The notes under the pieces: model-generated
Seen by the model: only the letters and a program-made list of their open reading frames with translations
Databases searched by the model: none
What the model was told of the DNA's origin: nothing
Made by a program: the position numbers and the translations under genes
Shown: positions 8,865-17,778 of the stretch, piece by piece
Position numbering within the stretch: the first letter of the stretch is position 1
How the letters are laid out: each line of letters opens with the position of its first letter
Assembly: GCF_020165495.1 (NCBI RefSeq)
Contig: NZ_JAIUIE010000007.1
Coordinates: 1-64,000 of the forward strand
Direction: 5' to 3'
DNA: 64,000 nucleotides
Source of the DNA: Mesorhizobium sp. BR1-1-16
GTDB taxonomy: Bacteria; Pseudomonadota; Alphaproteobacteria; Rhizobiales; Kaistiaceae

Positions 8865-10085
8865 ATGAGCGAGTTCCACAGCGTGCGGCGACTGCCGCAA
8901 TACGTCTTCGAGCAGGTCAACCGGCTTAAGGCGAGCGCACGGGCCGCAGGCGCCGACATCATCGATCTCGGCATGGGCAATCCGGACCTGCCGACTCCCG
9001 CCCATATCGTGCAGAAGCTCGCCGAAACGGCGGCGCGTCCCGATGTGCATGGCTATTCGGCCTCGCGCGGCATCAATGGCCTCCGCAAGGCGCAGGCTGC
9101 CTATTATGAGCGCCGCTTCGGCGTGAAGCTTGATCCCGCGACCCAGATCGTCGCGACGATCGGTTCGAAGGAAGGCTTCGCCAACATGGCGCAGGCCATC
9201 ACCGCGCCTGGCGACGTGGTTCTTTGCCCCAATCCGAGCTATCCGATTCACGCTTTCGGCTTCCTGATGGCCGGCGGCGTGATCCGCTCCGTTCCCTCCG
9301 AGCCTGGTCCCGAATTCTTCCACGCGATGGAGCGGGCGGTCATCCACTCGATCCCGAAGCCGATCGCCGTGGTGCTCTGCTATCCCTCGAACCCGACCGC
9401 TCATGTCGCTGATCTCGATTTCTATCGCGACGTCGTGACATTCGCCCGCCGGCACGACCTCTTCGTGCTCTCGGACCTCGCTTATGCCGAGATCTATTTC
9501 GACGACGTCCCGCCGCCCTCGATCCTGCAGGTTCCGGGCGCGATGGATGTCGCCGTCGAGTTCACGTCGATGTCGAAGACTTATTCCATGGCCGGATGGC
9601 GCATGGGTTTCGCGGTCGGCAATGAGCGGCTGATCGCGGCGCTGGCCCGCGTGAAGTCCTATCTCGACTATGGCGCCTACACGCCGATCCAGGTCGCGGC
9701 GACGGCCGCCCTCAACGGCCCGCAGAATTGCATCGACGACATGCGCGCGACCTACAAGCATCGCCGCGACGCCCTCGTCGAAAGTTTCGGCCGTGCCGGC
9801 TGGCAGATTCCGGCGCCTCGTGCCTCGATGTTTGCCTGGGTGCCGATCCCCGAGCCGTTTCGTTCCCTCGGCAGCCTCGAATTCTCGAAGCTGCTGATCG
9901 AAAAGGCGGATGTCGCGGTGGCGCCCGGCGTCGGCTTCGGTGAGCATGGCGACGAGTATGTCCGCATCGCCCTGGTCGAGAACGAACAGCGCATCCGTCA
10001 GGCCGGCCGCAATATCCGCCGCTTCCTTGAATCGGCAGACAAAACGTTGCACAACGTCGTCCCGATCAGCAGCGCCCGGCGGTAA
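8865..10085 (+). CDS. PLP-dependent class I aminotransferase (AlaC / LL-DAP-aminotransferase-like)
   Basis: The 406-residue fold-type I aminotransferase carries the PLP lysine in SMSKTYSMAGWRMGFAVG, the DLGMGNPDLPTP entry, HGYSASRGINGLRKA, and CYPSNPTAHV for cofactor and substrate contacts. The sequence is closest to the AlaC group (glutamate-pyruvate aminotransferase), whose rhizobial members are often labelled LL-diaminopimelate aminotransferase; sequence alone does not separate these. It lies 23 nt upstream of homoserine dehydrogenase, pointing to a role in aspartate-family or alanine metabolism. A GGAG site precedes the ATG. Confidence 0.88.
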   Translation: MSEFHSVRRLPQYVFEQVNRLKASARAAGADIIDLGMGNPDLPTPAHIVQKLAETAARPDVHGYSASRGINGLRKAQAAYYERRFGVKLDPATQIVATIGSKEGFANMAQAITAPGDVVLCPNPSYPIHAFGFLMAGGVIRSVPSEPGPEFFHAMERAVIHSIPKPIAVVLCYPSNPTAHVADLDFYRDVVTFARRHDLFVLSDLAYAEIYFDDVPPPSILQVPGAMDVAVEFTSMSKTYSMAGWRMGFAVGNERLIAALARVKSYLDYGAYTPIQVAATAALNGPQNCIDDMRATYKHRRDALVESFGRAGWQIPAPRASMFAWVPIPEPFRSLGSLEFSKLLIEKADVAVAPGVGFGEHGDEYVRIALVENEQRIRQAGRNIRRFLESADKTLHNVVPISSARR

Positions 10086-10108
10086 GCCGGGCCCCTCTGG
10101 GGCGACTT

Positions 10109-11437
10109 ATGAATCAAACGGTATTGAGGCTGGGCGTTGCCGGTCTGGGCACGGTCGGCGCGTCCCTGCTTCGCCTGGTTGAGCGGCACGGCCGCGATCT
10201 CGCTGTCCGAACCCGCCGGCCGATCGCGGTCACAGGCGTCTCGGCGCGTGACCGCGATCGCGATCGCGCCGTCGATATTTCCGGGTGTGCCTGGTTCGAC
10301 GATCCGGTCGCGCTGGCGCGCTCTCCCGAGATCGACGTCTTCGTTGAACTGATTGGCGGCGCCGAAGGGCCGGCCAATGACGCTGTCCGCGCTGCCATCG
10401 CGGCCGGCAAGCATGTCGTGACCGCCAACAAGGCGCTGCTCGCCAAGCATGGCGCCGAACTGGCCGCCGCGGCCGAAGCCAGCGGCGTCTCGCTCGATTT
10501 CGAAGCGGCTGCCGCCGGCGGTATCCCGATTATCAAGACGCTGCGCGAGTCGCTGGCCGGCAATACCGTCTCGCGGGTGTTCGGCATCCTGAACGGCACC
10601 TGCAACTACATCCTGACGCGGATGGAGCGGGAGGGGCTGTCCTTCGAGGCATGTCTCGCCGATGCGCAGCGGCTTGGCTATGCCGAGTCCGATCCGACCT
10701 TCGACGTCGACGGCTTCGATTCCGCCCATAAGCTGTCGCTGCTCGCGGCGATCGCATTCGGGACAACGATCGACGCCGACGCCGTGTATGTCGAAGGCAT
10801 TCGCTCGATCACGACCGCCGACATCGAAGCGGCCGACGAACTCGGCTATCGCATCAAGCTGCTCGGCGTCGCGAGCCGGACCGATACCGGCTTCGAGCAG
10901 CGCGTGCATCCGACCATGGTGCCGAAATCCTCGCCGATCGCGCGCGTCGACGGCGTCACGAACGCGGTCGCGGTCGAGGCTGATTTCGTCGGCAGGCTGG
11001 TTCTTTCCGGACCAGGGGCAGGCGGCGACGCCACAGCGTCGTCGGTGATGAGTGACATCGCGGATATTGCGCGCGGCGATGTGGTCGGCACGTTCGGCCG
11101 GCCGTCCAGCGCGCTGCAGCCCTATCGCCGGGCGCAGATGCGGGCGCATGAAGGTGGCTATTACGTCCGCCTCGCGGTTTTTGATCGCCCCGGCGCTTTC
11201 GCATCGATCGCGCAGCGCATGGCCGAAAACGACATCTCGCTCGAATCGATCGTGCAGCGGCGCCGCGCGCCACGGGCCGATGCGCCGGACCATCCGACGC
11301 CACTCGAGCCTCAACCTGTCATCCTGATCACCTATGATACGACGGAAGCGCAGATCAAGGATGCGCTGGATCGCATCACGATCGACGGCCATATCGCCGA
11401 GCAGCCGCAGATGATACGCATCGAACAGTTCGCATAA
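10109..11437 (+). CDS. hom: Homoserine dehydrogenase
   Basis: A 442-residue enzyme reducing aspartate semialdehyde to homoserine, leading to threonine and methionine. The Rossmann motif GVAGLGTVGASLLRLV is at the start, VTANKALLAKHG and GGIPIIKTLRESL...GILNGTCNYILTRM form the catalytic domain, and a C-terminal ACT domain (about 350-435; LAVFDRPGAFASIAQRMAEND) suggests threonine feedback. Length matches monofunctional enzymes. It sits between the aminotransferase and glpX with short gaps, consistent with one operon. Confidence 0.96.
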   Translation: MNQTVLRLGVAGLGTVGASLLRLVERHGRDLAVRTRRPIAVTGVSARDRDRDRAVDISGCAWFDDPVALARSPEIDVFVELIGGAEGPANDAVRAAIAAGKHVVTANKALLAKHGAELAAAAEASGVSLDFEAAAAGGIPIIKTLRESLAGNTVSRVFGILNGTCNYILTRMEREGLSFEACLADAQRLGYAESDPTFDVDGFDSAHKLSLLAAIAFGTTIDADAVYVEGIRSITTADIEAADELGYRIKLLGVASRTDTGFEQRVHPTMVPKSSPIARVDGVTNAVAVEADFVGRLVLSGPGAGGDATASSVMSDIADIARGDVVGTFGRPSSALQPYRRAQMRAHEGGYYVRLAVFDRPGAFASIAQRMAENDISLESIVQRRRAPRADAPDHPTPLEPQPVILITYDTTEAQIKDALDRITIDGHIAEQPQMIRIEQFA

Positions 11438-11449
11438 GTGGGGAAAGCG

Positions 11450-12448
11450 ATGGCTTTGACGGAAGCGAAGACGGCGGGTCTCGATCGAATCCTGACACTC
11501 GAGCTCGTTCGCGTGACGGAGCGGGCAGCCGTGGCCGCTGCGCGCTGGCGTGGTCGTGGCGATGAGAAGGCTGCCGATCAGGCGGCCGTCGACGCCATGC
11601 GGAAGGAACTCAACAACCTCGCCATCGAAGGCACCGTCGTCATCGGCGAGGGCGAACGCGACGAGGCGCCGATGCTCTATATCGGCGAGGAAGTCGGCAC
11701 CGGTTACGGACCGCAGGTCGATATCGCGCTGGATCCGCTCGAAGGCACCACGATTTGTGCCAAGAACCTGCCAAACTCGCTGGCCGTGGTCGCGATTGCC
11801 GAAGGCGGCACGCTGCTGCATGCGCCTGATGTCTACATGGACAAGATCGCCATCGGCCCGGGCTATCCCGAGGGCACCGTCGATCTCGACCGTACGCCAT
11901 CCGAGAACATCGCCGCGCTGGCCAAGGCGAAAGGCGTGCGCGTCAACGAAATCACCGCCTGCATTCTCGACCGTCCCCGTCATGCCAAGCTGATCGACGA
12001 GGTGCGCGCCACCGGCGCCGCTGTGCGCCTGATCGGCGATGGCGACGTGGCCGGCATCATCGACGTGACCGACCCGGACGCAACCGGCATCGATATCTAT
12101 CTCGGCACCGGCGGCGCGCCCGAGGGTGTGCTGGCTGCTGCTGCCCTTTGCTGCACCGGCGGCCAGATGCAGGGCCGGCTGATCACCCAGTCGGACTCCC
12201 AGAAGGCGCGTGCCAGCAAGATGGGCATTGCCAATTTTGACAAGAAGTACACCCATCTGGAGATGTGCCGCGGCGAAGTGCTGTTTGCGGCGACGGGCGT
12301 CACCGACGGCAACATGCTGAACGGTGTCCATTATGCGCGCGACGGCCGCATCACGACGGAAACGCTGGTGATGCGCTCGTCCAAGGGCACGATCCGTTTC
12401 ATCAAGGCGACCCATCGCGACGACGAGAAATTCGCGACGGAGAGTTGA
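11450..12448 (+). CDS. glpX: Class II fructose-1,6-bisphosphatase
   Basis: The 332-residue GlpX-type phosphatase converts fructose-1,6-bisphosphate to fructose-6-phosphate in gluconeogenesis. Metal-binding motifs GEGERDEAPMLYIGEEVG and DPLEGTT are intact, as are GGAPEGVLAAAAL and the C-terminal MRSSKGTIRFI. I choose the ATG (MALTEAK) rather than a GTG directly after the hom stop, since GGGGAAAG lies 3 to 9 nt before the ATG. The hom-glpX-recJ order is common in Hyphomicrobiales. Confidence 0.95.
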   Translation: MALTEAKTAGLDRILTLELVRVTERAAVAAARWRGRGDEKAADQAAVDAMRKELNNLAIEGTVVIGEGERDEAPMLYIGEEVGTGYGPQVDIALDPLEGTTICAKNLPNSLAVVAIAEGGTLLHAPDVYMDKIAIGPGYPEGTVDLDRTPSENIAALAKAKGVRVNEITACILDRPRHAKLIDEVRATGAAVRLIGDGDVAGIIDVTDPDATGIDIYLGTGGAPEGVLAAAALCCTGGQMQGRLITQSDSQKARASKMGIANFDKKYTHLEMCRGEVLFAATGVTDGNMLNGVHYARDGRITTETLVMRSSKGTIRFIKATHRDDEKFATES

Positions 12449-12460
12449 TCGGACTGAGCG

Positions 12461-14275
12461 ATGTCTGACTTCGGCACGGCCGCGCGGCGCAGCTTCCTCG
12501 GCGTCGAGCGGTCAGCCACAGGCCGGCGGTGGGACGATCGCCTCGATGTCGCGGCGGGCCTTTCGGCCACTGCGATGGTCCAGCGGCACGAATTGCCCGA
12601 GCTTCTGGCCCGCGTCCTCGCGGCCCGAGGCGTCGCCGTTGATCAAGCGGCTGACTTTCTCAATCCAAGCCTCCGCCAGCTGATGCCCGATCCCTCGGTG
12701 CTGACCGATATGGACAGCGCCGCCGAGCGCATCGCCGATGCCGTCGAGCGGGGCGAGGCGGTCGCAATCTTTGGTGATTATGACGTTGATGGCGCCACCT
12801 CTTCGGCGCTGCTCGCCCGTTTTCTCGAAAGCCAGGGCGTCCCGACGCGGATCTATATCCCCGACCGCATCTTCGAAGGCTATGGCCCCAACCCCGACGC
12901 GATCCGCCTGTTGATCGATGAAGGGGCAGGACTGATCGTTACCGTCGATTGCGGCTCGACCAGCCATCAGGCCCTCGCCGTTGCGGCAGAGCGCGGTCAT
13001 CCCGCTGTTGTCCTCGATCATCACCAGATGGGTGCGGACCTGCCGCCGGCCCATGCCGTGGTCAATCCAAACCGGCAGGACGATCTTTCGGGCCTTGGTT
13101 ATCTCGCGGCAGTCGGCGTCACCTTCCTTGCCGTGGTCGCCGTCAACCGCGCGCTGCGCCGGCGCGGCTGGTATCGCGAGGGTCGCTCCGAGCCGGACCT
13201 GCTGCAGTGGCTCGATCTCGTGGCGCTTGGCACGGTCTGCGATGTCGTGCCGCTCATCGGGCTCAACCGCGCCTTTGTCGTGAAGGGGCTGATCACGCTC
13301 CGCCGTGGCGCCAATCCCGGCATTTCAGCGTTGGCGCGGCTGGCACGGATCGATTCGCCGGTCTCGCCCTATCATCTCGGCTTTCTGATCGGGCCCCGCA
13401 TCAATGCGGGCGGACGGATCGGCGATGCCGCGCTTGGCGCGCGCCTGCTGTCGCTCGATGGGGCGGCCGAGGCCGAAGTCATCGCCGCCTCACTCGATGA
13501 TCTCAACCGCCAGCGGCAGGCCGTCGAAGCGGCCATGCTCGAACAGGCTCTGGGCGAAGCCGAAGCGGAGATCGGCGGCGGCGAGGGCCCGGCAGTGCTG
13601 GTTACGGTGGATGAGCATTGGCATCCCGGCATCGTTGGCCTCATCGCGGCGCGTCTCAAGGAGCGGTTCCAGCGTCCGGCTTTCGCCATCGCCATGATGC
13701 CGAACGGGCTCGGCACCGGTTCCGGCCGTTCAGTGCCCGGCGTCGATCTCGGCGCGCTGGTGCGGGCAGCTGTAGGCGAGGGGCTGCTCGTCAAAGGCGG
13801 CGGCCATGCCATGGCGGCCGGCATCACGGTCGAAAAGGCACGACTCGGCGACTTCAGGGCATTCCTGGAAGTGCGGGCGGCAGCGGCGTCCCGCGCAGCG
13901 CGTTCGGCGAGTTCGCTGCTCGTCGATGGTGCACTGACGGCGCGGGCCGCGACGTCCGACTTCATCGATCAGATCGAGCGGGCAGGGCCCTTCGGCGCCG
14001 GCCACGCCGAGCCTATCTTTGCGTTTCCGGCACACCGGATCGGCTATGTCGAGACCGTGGGCAATGGCCATGTCCGCGTGCAGTTGTCGGGTGGCGACCA
14101 AAATCTGCGCGCCATCGCCTTTCGTGCCGCCGATAGCGATCTCGGCCGCGTGCTGCTCGAGAGCCGCGGCCGCCCGCTACATGTCGCTGGCGTGCTCGGC
14201 CTCGATCACTGGCAGGGCCGCAAGCAGGCAAGCCTCAGGATTCTCGATGCTGCGGAGCCGGAACCGGTGCGCTGA
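12461..14275 (+). CDS. recJ: Single-stranded-DNA-specific exonuclease RecJ
   Basis: The 604-residue 5'-3' exonuclease of recombination and mismatch repair. The DHH phosphoesterase motifs are complete: DYDVDG at 106-111, DCGS, and D186-H187-H188 in VVLDHHQMG; the DHHA1 motif KGGGHAMAAG follows, then a C-terminal OB-like domain. Length is in the usual 560-610 range. The start lies 12 nt after glpX. Its last 41 nt overlap the 3' end of the convergent EamA transporter gene. Confidence 0.95.
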   Translation: MSDFGTAARRSFLGVERSATGRRWDDRLDVAAGLSATAMVQRHELPELLARVLAARGVAVDQAADFLNPSLRQLMPDPSVLTDMDSAAERIADAVERGEAVAIFGDYDVDGATSSALLARFLESQGVPTRIYIPDRIFEGYGPNPDAIRLLIDEGAGLIVTVDCGSTSHQALAVAAERGHPAVVLDHHQMGADLPPAHAVVNPNRQDDLSGLGYLAAVGVTFLAVVAVNRALRRRGWYREGRSEPDLLQWLDLVALGTVCDVVPLIGLNRAFVVKGLITLRRGANPGISALARLARIDSPVSPYHLGFLIGPRINAGGRIGDAALGARLLSLDGAAEAEVIAASLDDLNRQRQAVEAAMLEQALGEAEAEIGGGEGPAVLVTVDEHWHPGIVGLIAARLKERFQRPAFAIAMMPNGLGTGSGRSVPGVDLGALVRAAVGEGLLVKGGGHAMAAGITVEKARLGDFRAFLEVRAAAASRAARSASSLLVDGALTARAATSDFIDQIERAGPFGAGHAEPIFAFPAHRIGYVETVGNGHVRVQLSGGDQNLRAIAFRAADSDLGRVLLESRGRPLHVAGVLGLDHWQGRKQASLRILDAAEPEPVR

Positions 14276-15134
14276 CAGCGGAGGTCGCATCAGTCGATCT
14301 GGCCGGCAGGAAGTTTAGAACGCCCGAAAGCAGCACGAGCCCAATGCCGGCAAAGGCCAGCGCGTCGGGGAGTTCTTCGAACAGCAATCCCCCAAGCACG
14401 ACGGCCCAGACGATCTGGCTGTATTGCGTCGGTCCAATGCGGTTGGCCGGGGCGTTCCGCGTCGCCGCCATGATCAGGAGATGGCCGGCGCCGGCCAGCA
14501 GCCCGCAAAGACCCAGCAGAACCACCTCGCGCATCGTCGGCCACTCGAAGACGAACAGCGTGATGAAACCGTTGACCACCAGCGAGCCGAGCATCAGCGT
14601 GCCGAGCAGCGTCACCTGCCGCTCGGTCCGTCCGATAACCCGCAGCATCAGAAGCGACAATGCGCCAAGGAGCGCCGTGGCAATGGCCGCCAGATGACCG
14701 GGGAGGATTTCCCGGAAGCCCGGCCGCACGACCAGCAGAACACCGGCAAGACCGACCAGGAGGCCGATGAAGCGCGCTACATTGGTCCGCTCGCGCAGAT
14801 AGAAGTACGAGAATGCGGCCACGAACAGCGGCAACAGGAAGATCAGCGAATAGGCGTCGGCCAGCGGCAATGTCGTGAAGGCATAGGCACTCGCAAGGCC
14901 CGCTCCGACGGCCGCCGACATGCGTGCCAGCACCAGGCCCGGACGCTGCATGCGGAGCATGTCGCTCCAGCGTTCTTGCCGAGGCTTGGCGAAATAGACT
15001 GCCAAGCATGAGAACATGGTCAGGATCAGCGTCATCTCGGCAACATGCAGCCGGCCGCCGGCCGCCTTGATGGCCGCGTCGGCGCACGAAAAGACGGCAT
15101 AGCTCGCAAGCGCGAAAACGACGCCCTTTGTCAT
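14235..15134 (-). CDS. EamA/DMT-family transporter
   Basis: A 299-residue inner-membrane protein with about ten hydrophobic segments arranged as two EamA repeats, beginning MTKGVVFALASYAVFSCADAAIK and with the second repeat's ANRIGPTQYSQIVWAVVLGGLLF...GIGLVLLSGVL. Such drug/metabolite transporters export amino acids, nucleosides or other metabolites; the substrate cannot be read here. The chosen ATG places the first membrane helix at the N-terminus; a further upstream ATG adds 16 polar residues. Its 3' end overlaps recJ antisense. Confidence 0.88.
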   Translation of the reverse strand: MTKGVVFALASYAVFSCADAAIKAAGGRLHVAEMTLILTMFSCLAVYFAKPRQERWSDMLRMQRPGLVLARMSAAVGAGLASAYAFTTLPLADAYSLIFLLPLFVAAFSYFYLRERTNVARFIGLLVGLAGVLLVVRPGFREILPGHLAAIATALLGALSLLMLRVIGRTERQVTLLGTLMLGSLVVNGFITLFVFEWPTMREVVLLGLCGLLAGAGHLLIMAATRNAPANRIGPTQYSQIVWAVVLGGLLFEELPDALAFAGIGLVLLSGVLNFLPARSTDATSAVSAPVPAPQHRES

Positions 15135-15311
15135 GTCGGGATTCCGGTGACGGGAAGACACGCGATATTCCACTGGCGGCACGCAAATGCAATCGGCCGC
15201 AGACGCATTACACCGCTTGTTTCACCGGCCTTTGCGTCGCGACAATTGACAGCCGCGCGATCGGCGCGCGAGTGTTCCCGCCTTCGCGAAACCGGCCAGG
15301 GCAGACATGGA

Positions 15312-16862
15312 ATGAACGGTGCTGACCGACTCTGCGATACGCTGCTGGCCAGCGGCGTCGATGTCTGCTTCGCCAATCCCGGCACGTCGGAGATGCACTT
15401 CGTCGCGGCGCTAGACCGCAAGCCCGCCATGCGATGCGTTCTCGCGCTGTTCGAGGGCGTCGCGACAGGGGCTGCCGACGGATATGGCCGTATGGCCGGC
15501 AAACCTGCCGCGACGCTTCTGCATACCGGACCTGGTCTTGGGAATGGGCTAGCCAATCTGCACAATGCCAGGCGCGCCCGGACGCCGCTCGTCAACATCG
15601 TCGGCGATCATGCGAGTTACCATCTCGGCTTTGATGCGCCGCTGACGAGCGATATCGACTCCATCGCGCGGCCCATGTCGGCCTTCGTCCGCCGGGCCAC
15701 GGGACCCGACGACGTCGGCCCGGCGGCGGAAGCAACGATTGCGGCGGCCATCGAGCGGCAAGGTGTCGCGACGCTCATTCTTCCCTCCGACGCAGCCTGG
15801 AGCCCGGTTGGTCCGAGCGACGCTCGCCCGGCCGCCATTGCGTCACCGCCGAAGGTCGACGAAGCACGGCTTGCCGATCTGGCCACGGCCCTCATTGCAG
15901 CGGGCGGTCGGGCAGGCCTCCTCTTGGCGGGCAAGGCCCCGCGCGGCGCGGCATTGGAAATGGCCGGACGAATCGCTGCCCGGACGGGCGCGCGGCTGTT
16001 TGAGGAAGTCCTGAACGGACGCAGCGAGCGGGGTGGCGACCGCGTTCCTCTGGAACGGATTCCCTATCCGATCGACCAGGCCGTTGCGGCATTGGCCGAT
16101 CTCGATCTCCTCGTCCTCGTCGGCGCTCGCGAGCCGGTCGCTTTCTTCGCTTATCCCGGCAAACCGAGCCGCCTGCTGCCGGATGGTTGCCGCATCGAAA
16201 CGCTGGCCGGGCCCGGCGACGACATTCCCGATGCGCTTAAGCGTCTTGCCGAACGGCTGGGGGCGACAAGACCCCCACCACGCCGGGTGGCCGCCACAAC
16301 GGCGCCGGGAAGCCCGAGCGGGCCGCTGACGGAGGATGCCGTCTCGGTGATCGCCGCAGCCGGCCTTACCGAGGATGCAATCGTCGTGGACGAAGCACTG
16401 ACCTCTGGCCGGCGGTTCTATGCGCTCAGTGCCAGCGGGCCGCGCCACGACTACATGATGTGCACAGGCGGGGCGATCGGCACGGGCATGCCGCTTTCAG
16501 TCGGCGCTGCCATCGCCTGTCCCGGCCGAAAGGTGGTGACGTTGCAGGCCGACGGCAGTGGCATGTACACGCTGCAGGCGCTCTGGACCGCCGCGCGCGA
16601 GAAACTCGACGTCCTCGTCGTCATCTTCGCCAACCGCGCCTATGCCATCCTTCGCCTGGAAATGGGCAATGTCGGCGTCACCGGTTTCGGCCACAATGCC
16701 GATCGGATGTTGCGGCTCGACGAACCGGCGCTCGACTGGGTGTCGCTGGCGCGCGGTATGGGCGTCGAGGCCGCTCGCGCAGACACCTGCGAGCGCTTCG
16801 CCGATCTTTACCGGTCGGCCGTCGGGACCAAGGGCCCCTTTCTGATCGAGGCGGTAATCTGA
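15312..16862 (+). CDS. Thiamine-pyrophosphate-dependent decarboxylase/synthase-like enzyme
   Basis: The 516-residue protein has the three-domain layout of TPP enzymes: N-terminal pyrimidine domain with the activating glutamate E48 (ALFEGVATGAADGYGR), central domain, and C-terminal PP domain with ADGSGMYTLQALWTAAREKLDVLVVIFANRAY, a GDG...NN motif in which the first Gly is Ala and the first Asn is Ala. It belongs to the acetolactate-synthase/benzoylformate-decarboxylase assemblage often annotated as acetolactate synthase large subunit, but no regulatory subunit gene is present. Start chosen at MNGADRL where homology begins. Its stop overlaps the start of the next gene (TGATG). Confidence 0.85.
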   Translation: MNGADRLCDTLLASGVDVCFANPGTSEMHFVAALDRKPAMRCVLALFEGVATGAADGYGRMAGKPAATLLHTGPGLGNGLANLHNARRARTPLVNIVGDHASYHLGFDAPLTSDIDSIARPMSAFVRRATGPDDVGPAAEATIAAAIERQGVATLILPSDAAWSPVGPSDARPAAIASPPKVDEARLADLATALIAAGGRAGLLLAGKAPRGAALEMAGRIAARTGARLFEEVLNGRSERGGDRVPLERIPYPIDQAVAALADLDLLVLVGAREPVAFFAYPGKPSRLLPDGCRIETLAGPGDDIPDALKRLAERLGATRPPPRRVAATTAPGSPSGPLTEDAVSVIAAAGLTEDAIVVDEALTSGRRFYALSASGPRHDYMMCTGGAIGTGMPLSVGAAIACPGRKVVTLQADGSGMYTLQALWTAAREKLDVLVVIFANRAYAILRLEMGNVGVTGFGHNADRMLRLDEPALDWVSLARGMGVEAARADTCERFADLYRSAVGTKGPFLIEAVI

Positions 16863-17581
16863 TGGCGCGGTTGAAAGCGCTCCTCTTCGACAAGGACGGC
16901 ACGCTGGTCGATTTTGCGATCACATGGAATGGCGCCGCGACCGCCGTCCTCGCGACGCTCGCCGGCGACGACGACGAGATGCATCGCGCGCTCGCCACCA
17001 TCCTTCATTATGATCGTGTCACCGCGGCGATCCTGCCGACGTCGCCCTTTGTCGGCGGAACCGTGCCCGATATCGCCGCGCATTTCGCGCCCGTGGTTGG
17101 CATTGAGGCGGACGATCACGAGGGCTTCATCGAACACCTGTCCCGGCTCTTCAACGAGGGCGCGCTCGAATCCGTCGCCCCGATCGGCGATCCGCTCGGC
17201 CTGCTCACGAGCTTGAAGTCCCAAGGCTATCTCCTCGGCATCGTCACCAACGACACCGAATCCGGCGCCCGGGCGCAAAGCGAGAAGCTCGGCCTAGACG
17301 GGCTGTTCGATGCGATCATCGGCTATGACTCGGGGCATGGCCGCAAGCCCGATCCCGGCCAGATCCACGCCTTCATCGACCGCTTCGGCTCGGCGCCCGA
17401 AGAGACGGCGCTGATCGGCGACACGCTGCATGATCTCGACGCCGCCCGCGCCGCCGGCGTTCTGGCCATCGGCGTTGCATCAGGCTATCTCTCGGAAGAA
17501 GCCCTCGCACCCCACGCTGACCATGTCATCAAGGATATCATGGGCTTGCCGGAGCTCCTTGACCGTTTGAGCGAAAGCTAG
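16862..17581 (+). CDS. HAD-superfamily hydrolase (phosphoglycolate-phosphatase-like)
   Basis: A 239-residue HAD phosphatase with motif I DKDGTLVD (nucleophile D10, acid D12), motif II IVTNDTE, and motifs III/IV GRKPDP and IGDTLHDLDAARAAGV. An alpha-helical cap inserted after motif I places it with phosphoglycolate-phosphatase-like enzymes. The DKD variant of the usual DxD is acceptable for the family. It shares a 1-nt stop/start overlap with the preceding TPP enzyme, so the two are translationally coupled and may act on related metabolites. Substrate unknown. Confidence 0.9.
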   Translation: MARLKALLFDKDGTLVDFAITWNGAATAVLATLAGDDDEMHRALATILHYDRVTAAILPTSPFVGGTVPDIAAHFAPVVGIEADDHEGFIEHLSRLFNEGALESVAPIGDPLGLLTSLKSQGYLLGIVTNDTESGARAQSEKLGLDGLFDAIIGYDSGHGRKPDPGQIHAFIDRFGSAPEETALIGDTLHDLDAARAAGVLAIGVASGYLSEEALAPHADHVIKDIMGLPELLDRLSES

Positions 17582-17778
17582 GGCCGGCTGCATTCTGAGT
17601 GAGCCGCGGCAAAGCGCTGTTATTCATCCAGCTTATATCAGCATTTGGAACGACCTTCGTGGCCGTTCGGACGGGGGTCGCCATGGCGATGTGAGGCGGT
17701 GCGCGCTATTTTCGCCATTCCGTCGCGGTAGAACCGCCGGTGCCACTTCGACCACGCAGCATCCCAAGGATCAACTCC

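Noticed and set aside
8349-10052. A 567-codon open frame on the minus strand
   Set aside because: Antisense to the lipoprotein and aminotransferase genes, rich in Arg/His/Asp with no domain pattern; a codon-bias shadow.
10251-10268. Tandem CGCGATCG-type repeat inside hom
   Set aside because: It simply encodes alternating Asp-Arg codons in the reading frame; no repeat array or recombination signature.
9998-12415. An 805-codon open frame on the minus strand
   Set aside because: It runs antisense to the 3' end of the aminotransferase gene and nearly all of hom and glpX, has no recognisable motif, and such long antisense frames are expected at this GC content when sense codons end in G or C.
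16501-16660. Loss of the first Gly (ADG for GDG) in the TPP-binding motif as a sign of inactivation
   Set aside because: The rest of the motif and the activating glutamate are intact, and I recall the same change in related enzymes; more likely a subfamily trait.
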